From contig CAXYYA010000017.1 in assembly GCA_964293155.1 (NCBI GenBank), positions 1-64,000 on the forward strand: DNA of 64,000 nucleotides, given 5' to 3'. The position numbers and the translations under genes are program-made. The notes beneath the pieces were generated by a model. It worked only from the letters and a program-made list of their open reading frames with translations, searched no databases and had not been told where the DNA came from. Positions 1 through 10,900 of this stretch are shown here, one piece after another (the stretch's first letter is position 1; the number at the start of each line of letters is the position of its first letter). The DNA is from JAQVEB01 sp028698105. GTDB taxonomy: Bacteria; Bacteroidota; Bacteroidia; Bacteroidales; Dysgonomonadaceae.

Positions 1-75
1 TATTAAAAAATATTGGACACGAAAAATATAACATTAATTTTTATTGATTACTTATGTGCAAATATAAATAAAACT

Positions 76-103
76 ATCAGCAAAGTTCAGAAACTTCGTT
101 GAT
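76..103 (-). terminator. Possible terminator after the left glycosidase locus
   Basis: An imperfect hairpin (outer arms ATCAGC and GTTGAT, inner arms AAGTT and AACTT) lies just past the stop codon of the last minus-strand gene. On the minus strand it is followed by AGTTTTATTT. One stem mismatch and a weak T run make this a moderate call. The rest of positions 1-138 shows nothing else recognisable. Confidence 0.45.
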
Positions 104-138
104 AATTTTATGAAAAATAAGTTGAAGCGGTGAGATTT

Positions 139-2175
139 TCACTTGTTCCTCACCGGAAAAACGGCAATACGCAACGTGCTGCAACCATAAGGAATAAGTT
201 CGATATCCTCTTCATCGCCAACATCTTCACCATGTTGAGTGAAATAAGGAATTGGACCTGCCGAACCATTGTACTCTTTCCAGCTCGGAATGCGTAATCC
301 ATTTGTTTTTATTACGATAGGGGCATCTTGCAATGTCCAGGGATAAGAAGAAATACTGTTTTTCTTTTCTACAAGAAAAGCACCTTCAATATTTTCATTC
401 CTTAAATTGCGATTGGGTAGGGCGTAATTCCAAGGAGTATCACTGGTTACCTCGTAATACCATTTTCCGTAACGTTTGGTTTCGTGGGGTTCTGTGGTTC
501 TCTTTTGCCAGTTTTCGTTCATTTTTAACGCGTACAAAAGTGGCCCTCGTTCAACGGCGGCTCCGCCATCGTACCACCGGCTTACCGAAACTTCCATAGG
601 CAAATGAAGGCTGATTTTATCGTTGTCCTTCCAAATCCGATCGATTTTTACGATTCCTCCTTGTTTTGTTTCTACCGCGATATCTTTACCGTTCACGGTC
701 AGGACAGGATTTTTACACCATTCGGGAATGCGCAGATGAAAAGGAAATTTGATTTCTTTGTCCTTTCGACTTTGAAATTCGATTGTAAATGAAATTGTCT
801 CATCAAAAGGGTAGTGCGTGGATTCTTTGATGGTTACGAGTTTGCCGTTCCCTACTTTGGCCGAAACTTCCGATGGAGCGTAAATTAGCGCGGCAATGCC
901 GTTATCGTTGGTGGCATACCAAAGATTCTGCGTGAATTTCGGCCATCCCTGATGCATATTGGATGTACAGCAAGGATATCCGGTGAGTTCACCGAAAAGA
1001 TTATCGGTATCGTGATGCGGTGTTACGAAATTTCGTATATCGCGGCTGATTTTAATCTGATTAACTTGCTGATAATACTGACGGGCGCTGAAATCATCGG
1101 TTATCTGGGTTGGTAAAGCGTTGTAAGCAATTTTTTCGAGATGATCAGCCCATTGCGTATCACCGGTAATCTGCAACATGCTTTCCAACGAATACATCAT
1201 TTCTACAGCGGTGCAGAGTTCCGAACCTTGGATGGGATCTCCGAAACGAAGTAGTTCGTCACCCGCCCATAATCCGATGGGAAATCCAATGGTGTTTCGC
1301 ATATCGCGGACTGCTTTTTTCACGGCTTCGAACTGCTCCGGACTTTGGTTTTGCTGATAATAAATGACCGGTTCTTTAAATCCCTGTCCCAGATTCACGC
1401 AGTGCATGCTGTGTTGCCGCGATAAATGATCTTGATGAAGAAATACATCGGTCCAGTTAAAAGTTTGTTTATGGATCAGTTCACCCAATTCGAGCAAAAA
1501 AGCATCGCCCGTGATGTTGTAAAGCCAATACACCATCATCAGGTTGTCGCCACCGCGCTGTTCTCCCCAAAATGTCCAGTTTCCTAACGGATGATCGGGT
1601 AATTCTTTCAGTTGATATTTGAAATAATTTGTCATAAACGGAATTACCCGTTTATCTCCGGTTGCAGAATAGTATTGATGCATCACTTTCAGAATCACCA
1701 TTTTAGGCCACCAGTCGTGAGAATTGTTTCGTTGTAGTCCTTCTTCGGGTTCCCGATCGGTATCCGGACCAAAATATCCGTTTGGTTTTTGCGATGCGAG
1801 TGTCCATTCAATCCAGGGTTGAACTTTCTTTTTTAATTCTGCATCGTTCATGATATAAGCCAAAGGCAAGAGTCCATCTATCCAGTACGGGCCTCGTTCC
1901 CAAACGTCGCCGTCACCGCCGAGCCAGCCGTTTCTCTGCCCGACAACCTGCGGATAAATGGAATCCAGATGACCGGTCATTCCCGTTTGCATGCGGATCA
2001 ACTGTTCTTTCAGCCATCCTTGCGGCTGGATAGCGCCTATCGGAAGTTCGATATACGTTTTGTCAACCAAGGGTGAACGATTACCGGGATAATTAAGAGG
2101 TTGATTATTAGCTGACTGTGAATGAGCTCCCATGCTTGAAAAAATCAATATTAAAATTGCAAGTAAATATTTCAT
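139..2175 (-). CDS. GH127-type (DUF1680) glycoside hydrolase, likely beta-L-arabinofuranosidase
   Basis: A 678-residue protein with an N-terminal signal peptide (cleavage near residue 20), so it is exported. It matches the DUF1680/GH127 pattern: an alpha/alpha barrel followed by beta domains. Its N-terminal segment (GMTGHLD near 65, GDGDVWERGPYW near 87-98) is typical of a Bacteroidetes subgroup. The zinc-thiolate site of HypBA1-type enzymes can be seen as Glu319-x-Cys321 and the pair Cys402-Cys403, one of which is the expected nucleophile. The likely role is release of beta-L-arabinofuranose from glycans. It is the last gene of the left locus, 11 bp after a second GH127-type gene. The exact linkage cannot be read from sequence, and related families such as GH146 are possible. 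Confidence 0.85.
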   Translation of the reverse strand: MKYLLAILILIFSSMGAHSQSANNQPLNYPGNRSPLVDKTYIELPIGAIQPQGWLKEQLIRMQTGMTGHLDSIYPQVVGQRNGWLGGDGDVWERGPYWIDGLLPLAYIMNDAELKKKVQPWIEWTLASQKPNGYFGPDTDREPEEGLQRNNSHDWWPKMVILKVMHQYYSATGDKRVIPFMTNYFKYQLKELPDHPLGNWTFWGEQRGGDNLMMVYWLYNITGDAFLLELGELIHKQTFNWTDVFLHQDHLSRQHSMHCVNLGQGFKEPVIYYQQNQSPEQFEAVKKAVRDMRNTIGFPIGLWAGDELLRFGDPIQGSELCTAVEMMYSLESMLQITGDTQWADHLEKIAYNALPTQITDDFSARQYYQQVNQIKISRDIRNFVTPHHDTDNLFGELTGYPCCTSNMHQGWPKFTQNLWYATNDNGIAALIYAPSEVSAKVGNGKLVTIKESTHYPFDETISFTIEFQSRKDKEIKFPFHLRIPEWCKNPVLTVNGKDIAVETKQGGIVKIDRIWKDNDKISLHLPMEVSVSRWYDGGAAVERGPLLYALKMNENWQKRTTEPHETKRYGKWYYEVTSDTPWNYALPNRNLRNENIEGAFLVEKKNSISSYPWTLQDAPIVIKTNGLRIPSWKEYNGSAGPIPYFTQHGEDVGDEEDIELIPYGCSTLRIAVFPVRNK

Positions 2176-2186
2176 CTGTCCTTCTT

Positions 2187-4061
2187 TTATTCGTTGTAAT
2201 TAATCCAAACTTTCATTTGGCCTGCCTCGCGATTATCCCAGGCGTAGTAGGGGATAAGCCGTATCGTTTTATCGTCAGTGATTGCATCGATGGTGGTTAC
2301 TCCATTTAAAACCGAAGAATCAAAAGCTTCCCTGAACTTGGTGGCCGAGGAAAGAGTCAATTCGTCGAACGAAGGATTATCCGTTTCTTCTTCGCAGTAA
2401 ACCAGCGGTCCTCTTTGAACGGCTCTTTTCCCGATATTCTCTTTAACACGCGGATCGGCTTGTACAACTTCAACAGGCATATCCATAGTAAGGTCTATTT
2501 TGTCGCCCGTTTTCCATTTCCGGTCGATCACCAGATATCCTTTGTCGGTTTGTGTATCTGTAACCGCATTCCCGTTCACAGAAACAGTATATTTTTTGCA
2601 CCAGTCGGGAATCCGTAAACGAAATTCTTTTTTCAAAGGTTTATCCAACGATTCAATCGTAAGCGTCACGTTGCCATCCCACGGATAATTTGTTTCCTGA
2701 TTTAATGTGAATGTTCCTTTCCCGGTGTTTATCTCAGCCTTGTTCCCAATGTACAGATTTACCCAAACAGCATCTTTTGATGTTCCGTAGATGTAGTTTC
2801 CGATGGATGGGAGAAAACGCGAGACCTGACTGGGACAACAGGCCGTTCCATACCATTCTCTGCGATGATGGTCTCCGTGCGAAGCCAGCGGATTCACGTA
2901 AAAAAACAAATCTCCTTTCAGCGACACGCCTGCGAGAGCGCCGTTGTACATGGATCGTTCCAGAACATCTATATATTTTGAATCACCGGTAAGTTGATTC
3001 ATGCGTGAATTCCAGAAAACCATTCCCACGGAAGCGCAGGTTTCGCAATATGCTTCATAGTTAGGCAGGTCGTAAGGTTCTGTGAACCCTTCGTTGTGAC
3101 GTGACGAACCGATGCCGCCCGTCACATACATTTTGGTTAATGCCACATCGTCCCACAACCGGTTTAGCGCGTCCATATAGCCGACATCGTTTTTTAACGC
3201 CGCTACATCTGCCATTCCGCAAAACAGATACATGGCCCGAACGGCATGCCCGTTTATGCTCGACAAATCCCTGACGGGCATTTCGTCCTGATAATATACG
3301 GGATTCCAGGTTCCTTCGGTTCCTTTGGAGCCATAGCCGTGGCCTCGTTCTTCCAGCAGCCAATACGCAAAATCGAGGTATTTTTCTTCGTTGGTTACTT
3401 CGTACAGTTTTACGAGCGCAAGCTCAATTTCTTCATGTCCCGGAACCCAATGGCGTTTATCGGGGCCAAATTGGCTCATCATATGATCGGCCATCCGAAT
3501 GGAAACATCGAGTAATTTGCGTTTGCCGGTGGCTTTGTAATAGGCTACAGCAGCCTCAATCATGTGTCCGGCACAATACATTTCGTGTTTGTCCATGTTC
3601 GTCCAGCGTTTATCGAGTCCGGTTAAGGTATAGAATGTATTGATGTAGCCATCCGGTTCCTGAGCTGCCGCAAATTTGTCGATCCACTCATCGGCCTTCT
3701 TTTCCAATTCGGGATTTGGATTGTTTATGAGGCTGTAAGCCATGCCTTCCAATGCTTTATATACATCGGAATCGTCGTAAAAGATGCCTGAATGTTCCCC
3801 CGATTTTTTAGCTGCATTTTCGAAGTTCTGTATTCGGCCGGTTTTGTTTTCGATTTGATCGATACACACCGGAAGCGTATATGTAACGTGATTTTTCAGC
3901 CTTGGGGACCAGAAATTGTCGGTGATTTTTATATGAGAAAAATCGACGGATTCAATCTTTTTGGATGCAACTTTGTCTTTTGAATTTCTGTCTGTACATC
4001 CGGGACACACAATGCTTGTAATAAGGACAAGCAATATTATTTGGTTGTTTTTTAATTTCAT
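2187..4061 (-). CDS. GH127-type (DUF1680) beta-L-arabinofuranosidase, lipoprotein
   Basis: A 624-residue protein with a short hydrophobic leader ending in a Cys (Cys22 the likely lipidation site), so probably anchored in the envelope. The body is DUF1680/GH127. The zinc-cysteine site is intact: Glu340-Thr-Cys342 and Cys408-Cys409, closely matching the Glu338/Cys340/Cys417/Cys418 arrangement known in HypBA1. Other family marks are MYCAGHMIEAAVAYY near 161-175 and GHEEIELAL near 208. It resembles classical beta-L-arabinofuranosidases more than its downstream neighbour does, so the pair probably splits different linkages or chain positions. It is in the same transcription unit as the glycosidases on either side. 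Confidence 0.88.
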   Translation of the reverse strand: MKLKNNQIILLVLITSIVCPGCTDRNSKDKVASKKIESVDFSHIKITDNFWSPRLKNHVTYTLPVCIDQIENKTGRIQNFENAAKKSGEHSGIFYDDSDVYKALEGMAYSLINNPNPELEKKADEWIDKFAAAQEPDGYINTFYTLTGLDKRWTNMDKHEMYCAGHMIEAAVAYYKATGKRKLLDVSIRMADHMMSQFGPDKRHWVPGHEEIELALVKLYEVTNEEKYLDFAYWLLEERGHGYGSKGTEGTWNPVYYQDEMPVRDLSSINGHAVRAMYLFCGMADVAALKNDVGYMDALNRLWDDVALTKMYVTGGIGSSRHNEGFTEPYDLPNYEAYCETCASVGMVFWNSRMNQLTGDSKYIDVLERSMYNGALAGVSLKGDLFFYVNPLASHGDHHRREWYGTACCPSQVSRFLPSIGNYIYGTSKDAVWVNLYIGNKAEINTGKGTFTLNQETNYPWDGNVTLTIESLDKPLKKEFRLRIPDWCKKYTVSVNGNAVTDTQTDKGYLVIDRKWKTGDKIDLTMDMPVEVVQADPRVKENIGKRAVQRGPLVYCEEETDNPSFDELTLSSATKFREAFDSSVLNGVTTIDAITDDKTIRLIPYYAWDNREAGQMKVWINYNE

Positions 4062-4112
4062 GTTAACTGGATTTATTAGTTGAAAAAATGGTTTAAAATA
4101 TTTCCTTTCAAA

Positions 4113-5225
4113 TTAGTGTTGGAATTTTAGTTTACTCTTTCCTAAATCGGTTGAGGTTGCAACAGCAATTCCTCTGTTTTCCTTATCATCTACAGCACAA
4201 TAAAAATGATATACAATGCCTTTGTATTTGATAACAAAAGGTTTATGTGCATAACGATTATCAAAAACTTCGGAAGGACTTATTAAATCTTCACCCTTCC
4301 AATCAGTCCAATGTATTAAATCATAAGAGCAGGCAAAACGATCGAAAGCACCCGGTTTCCAAAAAGCTCCAAAATAAAACATTACCCATATATCATCCAT
4401 TTTGGTAATAAAAGCATCTCCGGAAATTCCTGATCCATGATCTATAACAGGAGAATCACCATAGCGTTTCCAATTTTTCATGTTATGTGAAACAGCCATG
4501 GCTATTCTTTCTGCCTCAGCGTTTTTTTCGTTTCCTCCTTTTGCATTGTAAAACATTACAAACGGATATCCTAAAGAATTACTTTTATCCCATATAACTG
4601 TACTTTTAAAAATTGTTTGGTTGTCGTACCATTTCGCATCTTTATCGTTAGGCGAAATTACAGGGTATTTCATCCTGTTCCATTCATGCACTTTAGTTAA
4701 ATCTTTTGTAAAAGCTAATCCGATCTTTAATTTTCCTGCTTCATATCCAACTGATTTACCTCCCAAGTAAGTCATCCAATAATAATTATTGTATTTTTGA
4801 ACCTCATAAGATCCACCCCATTCGTAGTCTTGTAATGCAATATACCCGGCTTTTTGATTGTCATCCCATGAATTTTCTGAAAATGACATGATGCGTCCTA
4901 AGGTAGTCCACTCTAATAAATTATCACTTTTAGCAAGCCATGTTTCATACCCTTTTCCATCGAATACTATATAGGTCATGTACCATGAATTTTTATATCT
5001 GAAGATACTTGGACTATCCACCATTTCTGTCTTTTTATCGGGTACAAGTACTAACCCATATTTAAATGGTGTTTTTATTTCTTCATAAACTTGATTCATA
5101 ATACTGTCAGGGACTGTTGGAGGATGTTTACTAGAGTTAGTACGACATGACCCCACGTTCCCTTGATACATTGAGGTTAATAGCACAAATAATAGTAATA
5201 ATACAAAGAGTATCTCTTTTTTCAT
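4113..5225 (-). CDS. Five-bladed beta-propeller glycosidase-like protein (GH43/GH130-like fold)
   Basis: A 370-residue exported protein with a strong N-terminal hydrophobic segment (residues 5-20). The rest has repeated blade motifs of a five-bladed propeller: DSPSIFRYKNSWYMTY near 70, YNNYYWMTYLGG, YPFVMFYNAKGG, DDIWVMFYFGAF and IVYHFYCAVDD. Such motifs are shared by GH43, GH32, GH117 and GH130 relatives. Acidic residues sit at suitable places, but I cannot assign a GH family or confirm catalytic residues. It starts 3 bp after the truncated glycosidase upstream and is cotranscribed with the GH127-type genes, so it probably acts on the same arabinose-containing glycan. Confidence 0.65.
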   Translation of the reverse strand: MKKEILFVLLLLFVLLTSMYQGNVGSCRTNSSKHPPTVPDSIMNQVYEEIKTPFKYGLVLVPDKKTEMVDSPSIFRYKNSWYMTYIVFDGKGYETWLAKSDNLLEWTTLGRIMSFSENSWDDNQKAGYIALQDYEWGGSYEVQKYNNYYWMTYLGGKSVGYEAGKLKIGLAFTKDLTKVHEWNRMKYPVISPNDKDAKWYDNQTIFKSTVIWDKSNSLGYPFVMFYNAKGGNEKNAEAERIAMAVSHNMKNWKRYGDSPVIDHGSGISGDAFITKMDDIWVMFYFGAFWKPGAFDRFACSYDLIHWTDWKGEDLISPSEVFDNRYAHKPFVIKYKGIVYHFYCAVDDKENRGIAVATSTDLGKSKLKFQH

Positions 5226-5228
5226 CTT

Positions 5229-6245
5229 TTAAATTTGAATAGTAATTCTATCAATATTTTTTGAGTTATGTTTCAATTCTCCATGGGTATAGCCGTGAAG
5301 CTCGCGTACATCCACAAGTTTTGGGTTCTCATTCGAGTACTGTGTAAACGTATTCCTATAAGAAGAATCTTTCAATCTTTCCATTTCTTCCATATTTAAT
5401 GGAAGTGTTTTGAAAAAATTATTTTCAGGATCCCACAACTTGAATAACATCAAGGTCTTTAGATGGGCCATTTTATTGACGAATTTATCGGAAAGGGGCT
5501 TGTCTCCTATCATTGCGATTTTAGCAATAGCCTCTGCTTCACTGATCATATATGAATTGATGGTAGCTCTTTTTCCTGAACCACCAATGGATACTTCCAT
5601 TCCGTCTCTGTTATCAACTTGCCAAAATAATCCATCAGAACATAATCTTTCTCTTTCCCATGCTTCATAATTATCAATAAACAACGGAAGTAGCTCGGCT
5701 ATTAATTTACTCTCATTATGTACACTGGCAAAAGCTAAAATTGAGTTTGAAGCCCAAAAACTATATGAGCGTACACTCCCACCTCCTTTAAACCAAAATT
5801 TAGCATAATCTCTTAAATAAGTAGGATTATGCAACCAACGTCCTTCATAAAAATGATGTCCTGCAGGGCAATTTATTGTATTATACTTACCAGCCCATGA
5901 CACATCGGGGAGGAATTCTGTTATAACAAAACCTTCAGGGGTATTTTTTATATGCTTACGATATGTCCACCATCTAAAATAATAGGTTTTTTCGAGTTCT
6001 TTGTCCGGACATTGAAACCAAGGAATGTTTTCTTTAAGGAAATCATCAGCCTTATTATTTGGAATAAATTGGACATACAATTCTTGATCGATACTGTTGA
6101 AATTTTGTATATATTCTTTAAAATCATCCCAATTTAGTATCTCTTTTGTTTCTTCTTTTCCGTTGTCTCTCTCAGGTTTATTTTGAAATCCAAGAACAGA
6201 AATAACGCCGAAAACTAAAATAATTTTTAAGTAATAACTCTTCAT
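5229..6245 (-). pseudogene. Truncated MGH1/GH63-like alpha/alpha-barrel glycosidase
   Basis: The reading frame resembles the N-terminal half to two-thirds of MGH1-like (GH63-related) glycosidases, which are commonly much longer (from memory, roughly 700-900 residues). Visible motifs are GHHFYEGRWL, RSYSFWAS, DGLFWQVDNRDGMEVS and VRELHGYT. At the last motif the family normally continues with Pro-Trp. Here the frame slips to His-Gly, runs about 16 unrelated residues and stops. Pro-Trp can be read one base out of frame, and that frame also soon stops. This suggests a 1-base deletion plus loss of the remaining C-terminal barrel. I chose the Met at 6245 because it starts a signal-like segment (KSYYLKIILVFGVISVLGF). 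An upstream Met at 6281, preceded by AAGAAGAAAT, is an alternative; the longest frame starts at 6356 inside susD. A short functional protein is possible but unlikely. Confidence 0.65.
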
Positions 6246-6312
6246 TTTAAAGCATGTTATACGAGTATTCCTAAAAGACATAATTTCTTCTTTTGGGAAC
6301 ACTCGTTTGAAT

Positions 6313-7929
6313 TTATTGATAATCCGGATTTTGTTCAAGATTTGGATTGGCATCAATTACTGCTTGTGGAATAGGAAACACTTTGGTCTTGTCACCTTCA
6401 GGTTTATGAGAAAGCCAGCTTTTTGTTGTGTAAGTGCCAAATCGAATCATATCCCGTCTTCTGATCCATTCGCAAGCAAACTCGTAGCCCAATTCGTCGT
6501 ATAAGCCACCAAATTCAACGGAAGTTACATCTCCGCTATCGACAATCTTGTAATTTTCAACGTATCCGTATTTATACTTACTACTTGCCTTTAGTTGTGT
6601 ACCGGTGATAGTAGCTTTAGCAGGGTTATTTTTGAATGCTCTTTGTCTCACTTGTGTTACAATAGTTGCTGCTTCAGCGTCTTGCCCTTTTCTTAACAAG
6701 CACTCAGCTTTCATCATTAAAACTTGCGCGTACCTAAAAAATGGAACGTCGTTATTCATATTATATTGGCCCCCCATTTCCGGAAGGAATTTTTTAATTC
6801 TATACCCCTCATCTTCTGTGGTGTACATCCCGTCGGGTAAGTCTTTAGAATAATTCAATTGCTGCCCTGCCCTGTCATATGTGCACATAAGAGGGGTGAC
6901 ACCATCAGCCGCAAATTGAAGTCCATGTTCCCACGTGTCGTCAAGACGAGTATCAGCCGGGTCATACGTGTCAATAAATTGAGAGATTGCTTTTGCAGAA
7001 CCTGCCCCCCAAGGAGTAGTTGCAAGATTATACTTGTATCTTGTAGCCGCATGAAAAGTATGATTTAAGTATAAACCGCCTCCGTTTATTGCATCGTAGG
7101 GAATTGCAAAAATAGTTTCTGATGAATTCTCATTATGAGGTTTAAAGCAATCAGAATAATTCGCTTCCAACGTATAAAGCCCGGAATTGATAATTTCATT
7201 ACACTCCGCAAGACATTTATCCCATTCAGATGCTCCTGTATAGGTTACTGAATTTAAATAAAGATTTGCCAAAAGCGCTTTTGCTGCCCATTTGTTAAAA
7301 CGTCCATACATTAAGGCATTGTTTTCATTGCTTAATTGCGCCAATGATGAGGTTATATCATTCACGATAGCCTGATATATTTCTCCTTTTGCTGTTGTTT
7401 TAGGTAACTCTTGCGAAGTTGTGATAACGAAAGGTACGTCTCCAAAATTATCTATTAATAACCAATAATAGAATGCTCTGGCAACTTTCATTTCCGCAAT
7501 AAATGATTCCTTACTTAAATTGGATGGAATGGGGATAATATCATTTTCTAATTGATCAATAATTCTGTTTGAATGCAAGACTCCTCTATAGAGTAATGCC
7601 CAAAGATTTCTTACTTGAGGTGCTTCTGCGTTCCATGTATGCAAATGCATTTTTTTATAAATACCTCCATCATCCCATCCCGACGCATTGGCCGGCATAA
7701 CCAGAATATCTGTAGTGGATTCTTGCATGATGGAATAATTAGAATGGGAATGCATTCCTCTCATATTCTGATAAACCGGTCCAATTACACTATAAATTTC
7801 ATCGGGTGAATATTTATATCCTGATTCTGTTAAATCGGAGTAAACTCTTTCCGTTAAATCATTACAAGCCGTATTATTCATCAATAAAACGATAAAAGCT
7901 ATGATTACGTATTTTACTGTTTTTTTCAT
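6313..7929 (-). CDS. SusD/RagB-family glycan-binding lipoprotein
   Basis: A 538-residue surface lipoprotein of the SusD/RagB family. The leader ends near Cys22 (LLMNNTAC). The typical order of SusD elements is present: an N-terminal helical region, the middle segment RAFYYWLLIDNFGDVP near 150, and the C-terminal pattern (FACEWIRRRDMIRFG, then KVFPIPQAVIDANPNLEQNPDY) found at the end of most family members. It should sit as a lid on the SusC channel and bind arabinose-containing oligosaccharides. It lies 12 bp downstream of its SusC partner. Confidence 0.95.
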   Translation of the reverse strand: MKKTVKYVIIAFIVLLMNNTACNDLTERVYSDLTESGYKYSPDEIYSVIGPVYQNMRGMHSHSNYSIMQESTTDILVMPANASGWDDGGIYKKMHLHTWNAEAPQVRNLWALLYRGVLHSNRIIDQLENDIIPIPSNLSKESFIAEMKVARAFYYWLLIDNFGDVPFVITTSQELPKTTAKGEIYQAIVNDITSSLAQLSNENNALMYGRFNKWAAKALLANLYLNSVTYTGASEWDKCLAECNEIINSGLYTLEANYSDCFKPHNENSSETIFAIPYDAINGGGLYLNHTFHAATRYKYNLATTPWGAGSAKAISQFIDTYDPADTRLDDTWEHGLQFAADGVTPLMCTYDRAGQQLNYSKDLPDGMYTTEDEGYRIKKFLPEMGGQYNMNNDVPFFRYAQVLMMKAECLLRKGQDAEAATIVTQVRQRAFKNNPAKATITGTQLKASSKYKYGYVENYKIVDSGDVTSVEFGGLYDELGYEFACEWIRRRDMIRFGTYTTKSWLSHKPEGDKTKVFPIPQAVIDANPNLEQNPDYQ

Positions 7930-7941
7930 ATTGATTATTTG

Positions 7942-10900
7942 TTAAAATTTGACTGATACTCCAAAAGTAAATGATCTGCTCGAAGGGTACCTATCCCGCT
8001 GATCTAATCCTGGGTCTAACCCAAGACTATTGACTTCAGGATCAATGCCACTGTAATTAGTAAAAGTAAACATATTAGACCCTGATAAATATATGCGAAG
8101 ATTTTTCACTGGGCCTTTGTTTAAATTAAAAGTATAACCTAAGGTAATATTGTCTATTTTCCAAAAATCTCCATTTTCTATATAATAACTTACGTACTGA
8201 AGTTCTTGAAAATCATTCAAAGGCCTTTTCCCATAAACATTATCATAGGTTGTTGTCATAACATTTCCTCTGGTTAGACTCACAGGAACTGCGAAGAACA
8301 TCTTAGTCATGTTTAAAATTTGGTACTTGAAAGCTCCCCTCATTGTTATATCCAAATCAAACTGTTTGTACAAGAATGTGTTGTTCCATCCTACATAATG
8401 TTTTGGTAACCCATTTCCTAAAATTTTCTTATCATCAGGTTGTTGTTCAGAAATTGGTTTTGGATTTCCGTCCTTTCCTTCAATTATCCAATATCCATTC
8501 TCATCGATATCAACAGTTTTAAACCCCCAAAAATTCCCTATTGCTTTTCCTTCTTCTACTCGATGAGTGCTAGTTTGGATAGGTTCTCCAGTGCTTCCTG
8601 CATAAAAATATCCGCTTTTCAATTGGAATTTTTCATTGGACAGGGATAACAGTTTATTTAAATTTGTTGAATAATTTAACGATGTGTTCCAAATAAATTC
8701 GTTTGTTCTGATCGGATTAGCTTTTATTTGAATCTCCAAACCTTTATTTTCCATAGAACCGGCATTCGCCAATACACTCCCGTATAGATAAGGAGGAGTC
8801 GCTACATTATAGTTCCAAAGCAGATCTTTAGTTGTTCTTTTATATAAATCAATTGTGCCGGAAAGTCTGTCTTCAAAAAAACCAAAATCAAGTCCGAGAT
8901 TTAATTCTTCTTTAGTCTCCCATCTTAAATCAGGATTAGCGTTTGATGATGGATAAATTACTGGAATCCATTCACCGTCTAATAAATATCTGTTTCCATA
9001 AGTCAATCTGCTTAGTGATTGATACGAGCTTGAAGGTGCTGTACCTGTTACGCCGAAGCCTGCTCGAAGTTTTAACTGCGAAAATGGAAGTTTGCTATTC
9101 TGGATAAACGATTCTCGCAACAAATTCCAACCAATTGAAATAGCTGGGAAGGCTCCCCATTTATGATCTTGTCCAAATTTCGATGATCCTTCATACCTCA
9201 AACTAGCCATTAACATATATTTATTTGCAAAACTATAATTGGCTCTTGCAAAGTAACTTACTAATTTTGATGACTCTTTATAAGAATCCATCCCCGCCCT
9301 TCCGACCGTCAAAGCTTTTCCGTCAGACATATTATTGTAAGTATATTGGTCGCTGGGGAAATCGAAATTATTCATCCAATAAAACTCGTAAACATTTTGT
9401 TGAAAACTATAACCACCTAATAAATTGAGATTGTGATTACCAAATGAACTGGAATAATTTGTTGTAAACTCTAATAGATCATTAACACTCCTATTAGTTC
9501 CTCTGGAAGCAAATCCGGTTCTATTTTCTCTAATACTATTCAAATGATCGAAAGATTCTGCATATCCTGCCGTCCTATTAAAAATATCTTTTGAACCTAA
9601 AAGTTTTAAATTAAGGTTTTTCATAGGATAATATGTAATTGTTCCAAATGGCCTAAAGTTAGTAATATTTATTGTTCCTTCGGTTTCATAAATTAATCCC
9701 AGTGGGTTAGCATAATTATTCATATCAGGATGCTCAGTCCATTTACCGTTTTCATTTTTTATAGGATCGGTCGGATTGTAAATAAGAGCGTTTCGATAGA
9801 CATCTCCTCTCCAACTGTAGCCATCTCCACCAGAAAAATATTCTTGATCAAATCCTATTATACTTCCATTAAAACGTAATTTCCCATCGAACATCGAATG
9901 ATTTGCCTCTATACGAGCTGTAAAAACATTATTATCCGATCTTAACATAAGCCCTTGTAATGCTTTATAGTTTATGTTCATAATATAATTAGCATTTGAA
10001 TTACCACCTTTCAAACTAACATTATGCGTATGTGAAAATGGTGTACGAAAGATTTCGTCAACCCAATTCGTATTTGAGCCGTAATCAATAGCACCTGGCT
10101 TTTCTTGAGCAACTAATGACCGATATTGCTCTGCATTCATAAATTCAAGTTTCTTTGTAATAGTTTGTGTAGTTACGTAGCTATTCAGCTCAATTGTCGT
10201 AGGAGTTTCGCCCCTCACTTTTTTAGTGGTGATTAGAATAACACCATTTGTGCCTCTTGTACCATATATAGCAGCTGCTGAACCATCCTTCAATATATCA
10301 ATTGATTCAATATCATCAGGTGCTACATCCGATAGGGATCCGGGTACTCCGTCAACAACTATCAATGGCTGAGTCCCGGAAGCCAACGTTGTAACGCCAC
10401 GCAAAACGATTTGAGAAGTACCTGTTGGATTTGCATCGGGATTAATAATATTTACTCCTGCTACTTGCCCTTTAATTAATTGGGCAGCATCTTTAACAGA
10501 ACCTTTTACAAAGTCTTCTGATTTCACACTGGAAACGGCATTCGTTAACTCTTCTCTTCTCATTGTTCCATATCCCACAACCACTACCTCGTCCAACGCT
10601 TTAGTGTCTTCAACAAGTGTGATACTGAAGTTAGTTCTTCCAGCGGTACTAACATCCTGTTCCAAATACCCGATATAAGAAACACGAATAGAAGCATTGT
10701 TCTCCACATCAAGAGAAAATTTTCCATCAACGTCGGTAACGGTTCCGTTGGTGGTGCCGGCTTCAACAACGTTGGCGCCGATAATGGGTTGTCCGTTCGC
10801 ATCAACTACCGTGCCGGTAATGTGTTTTTTCTGTTGTTGAACGATATTGGATGCTTTCGTTTCCCGAGCTTCCGTCTTCTTGTCGGTTACCGACAGAATG

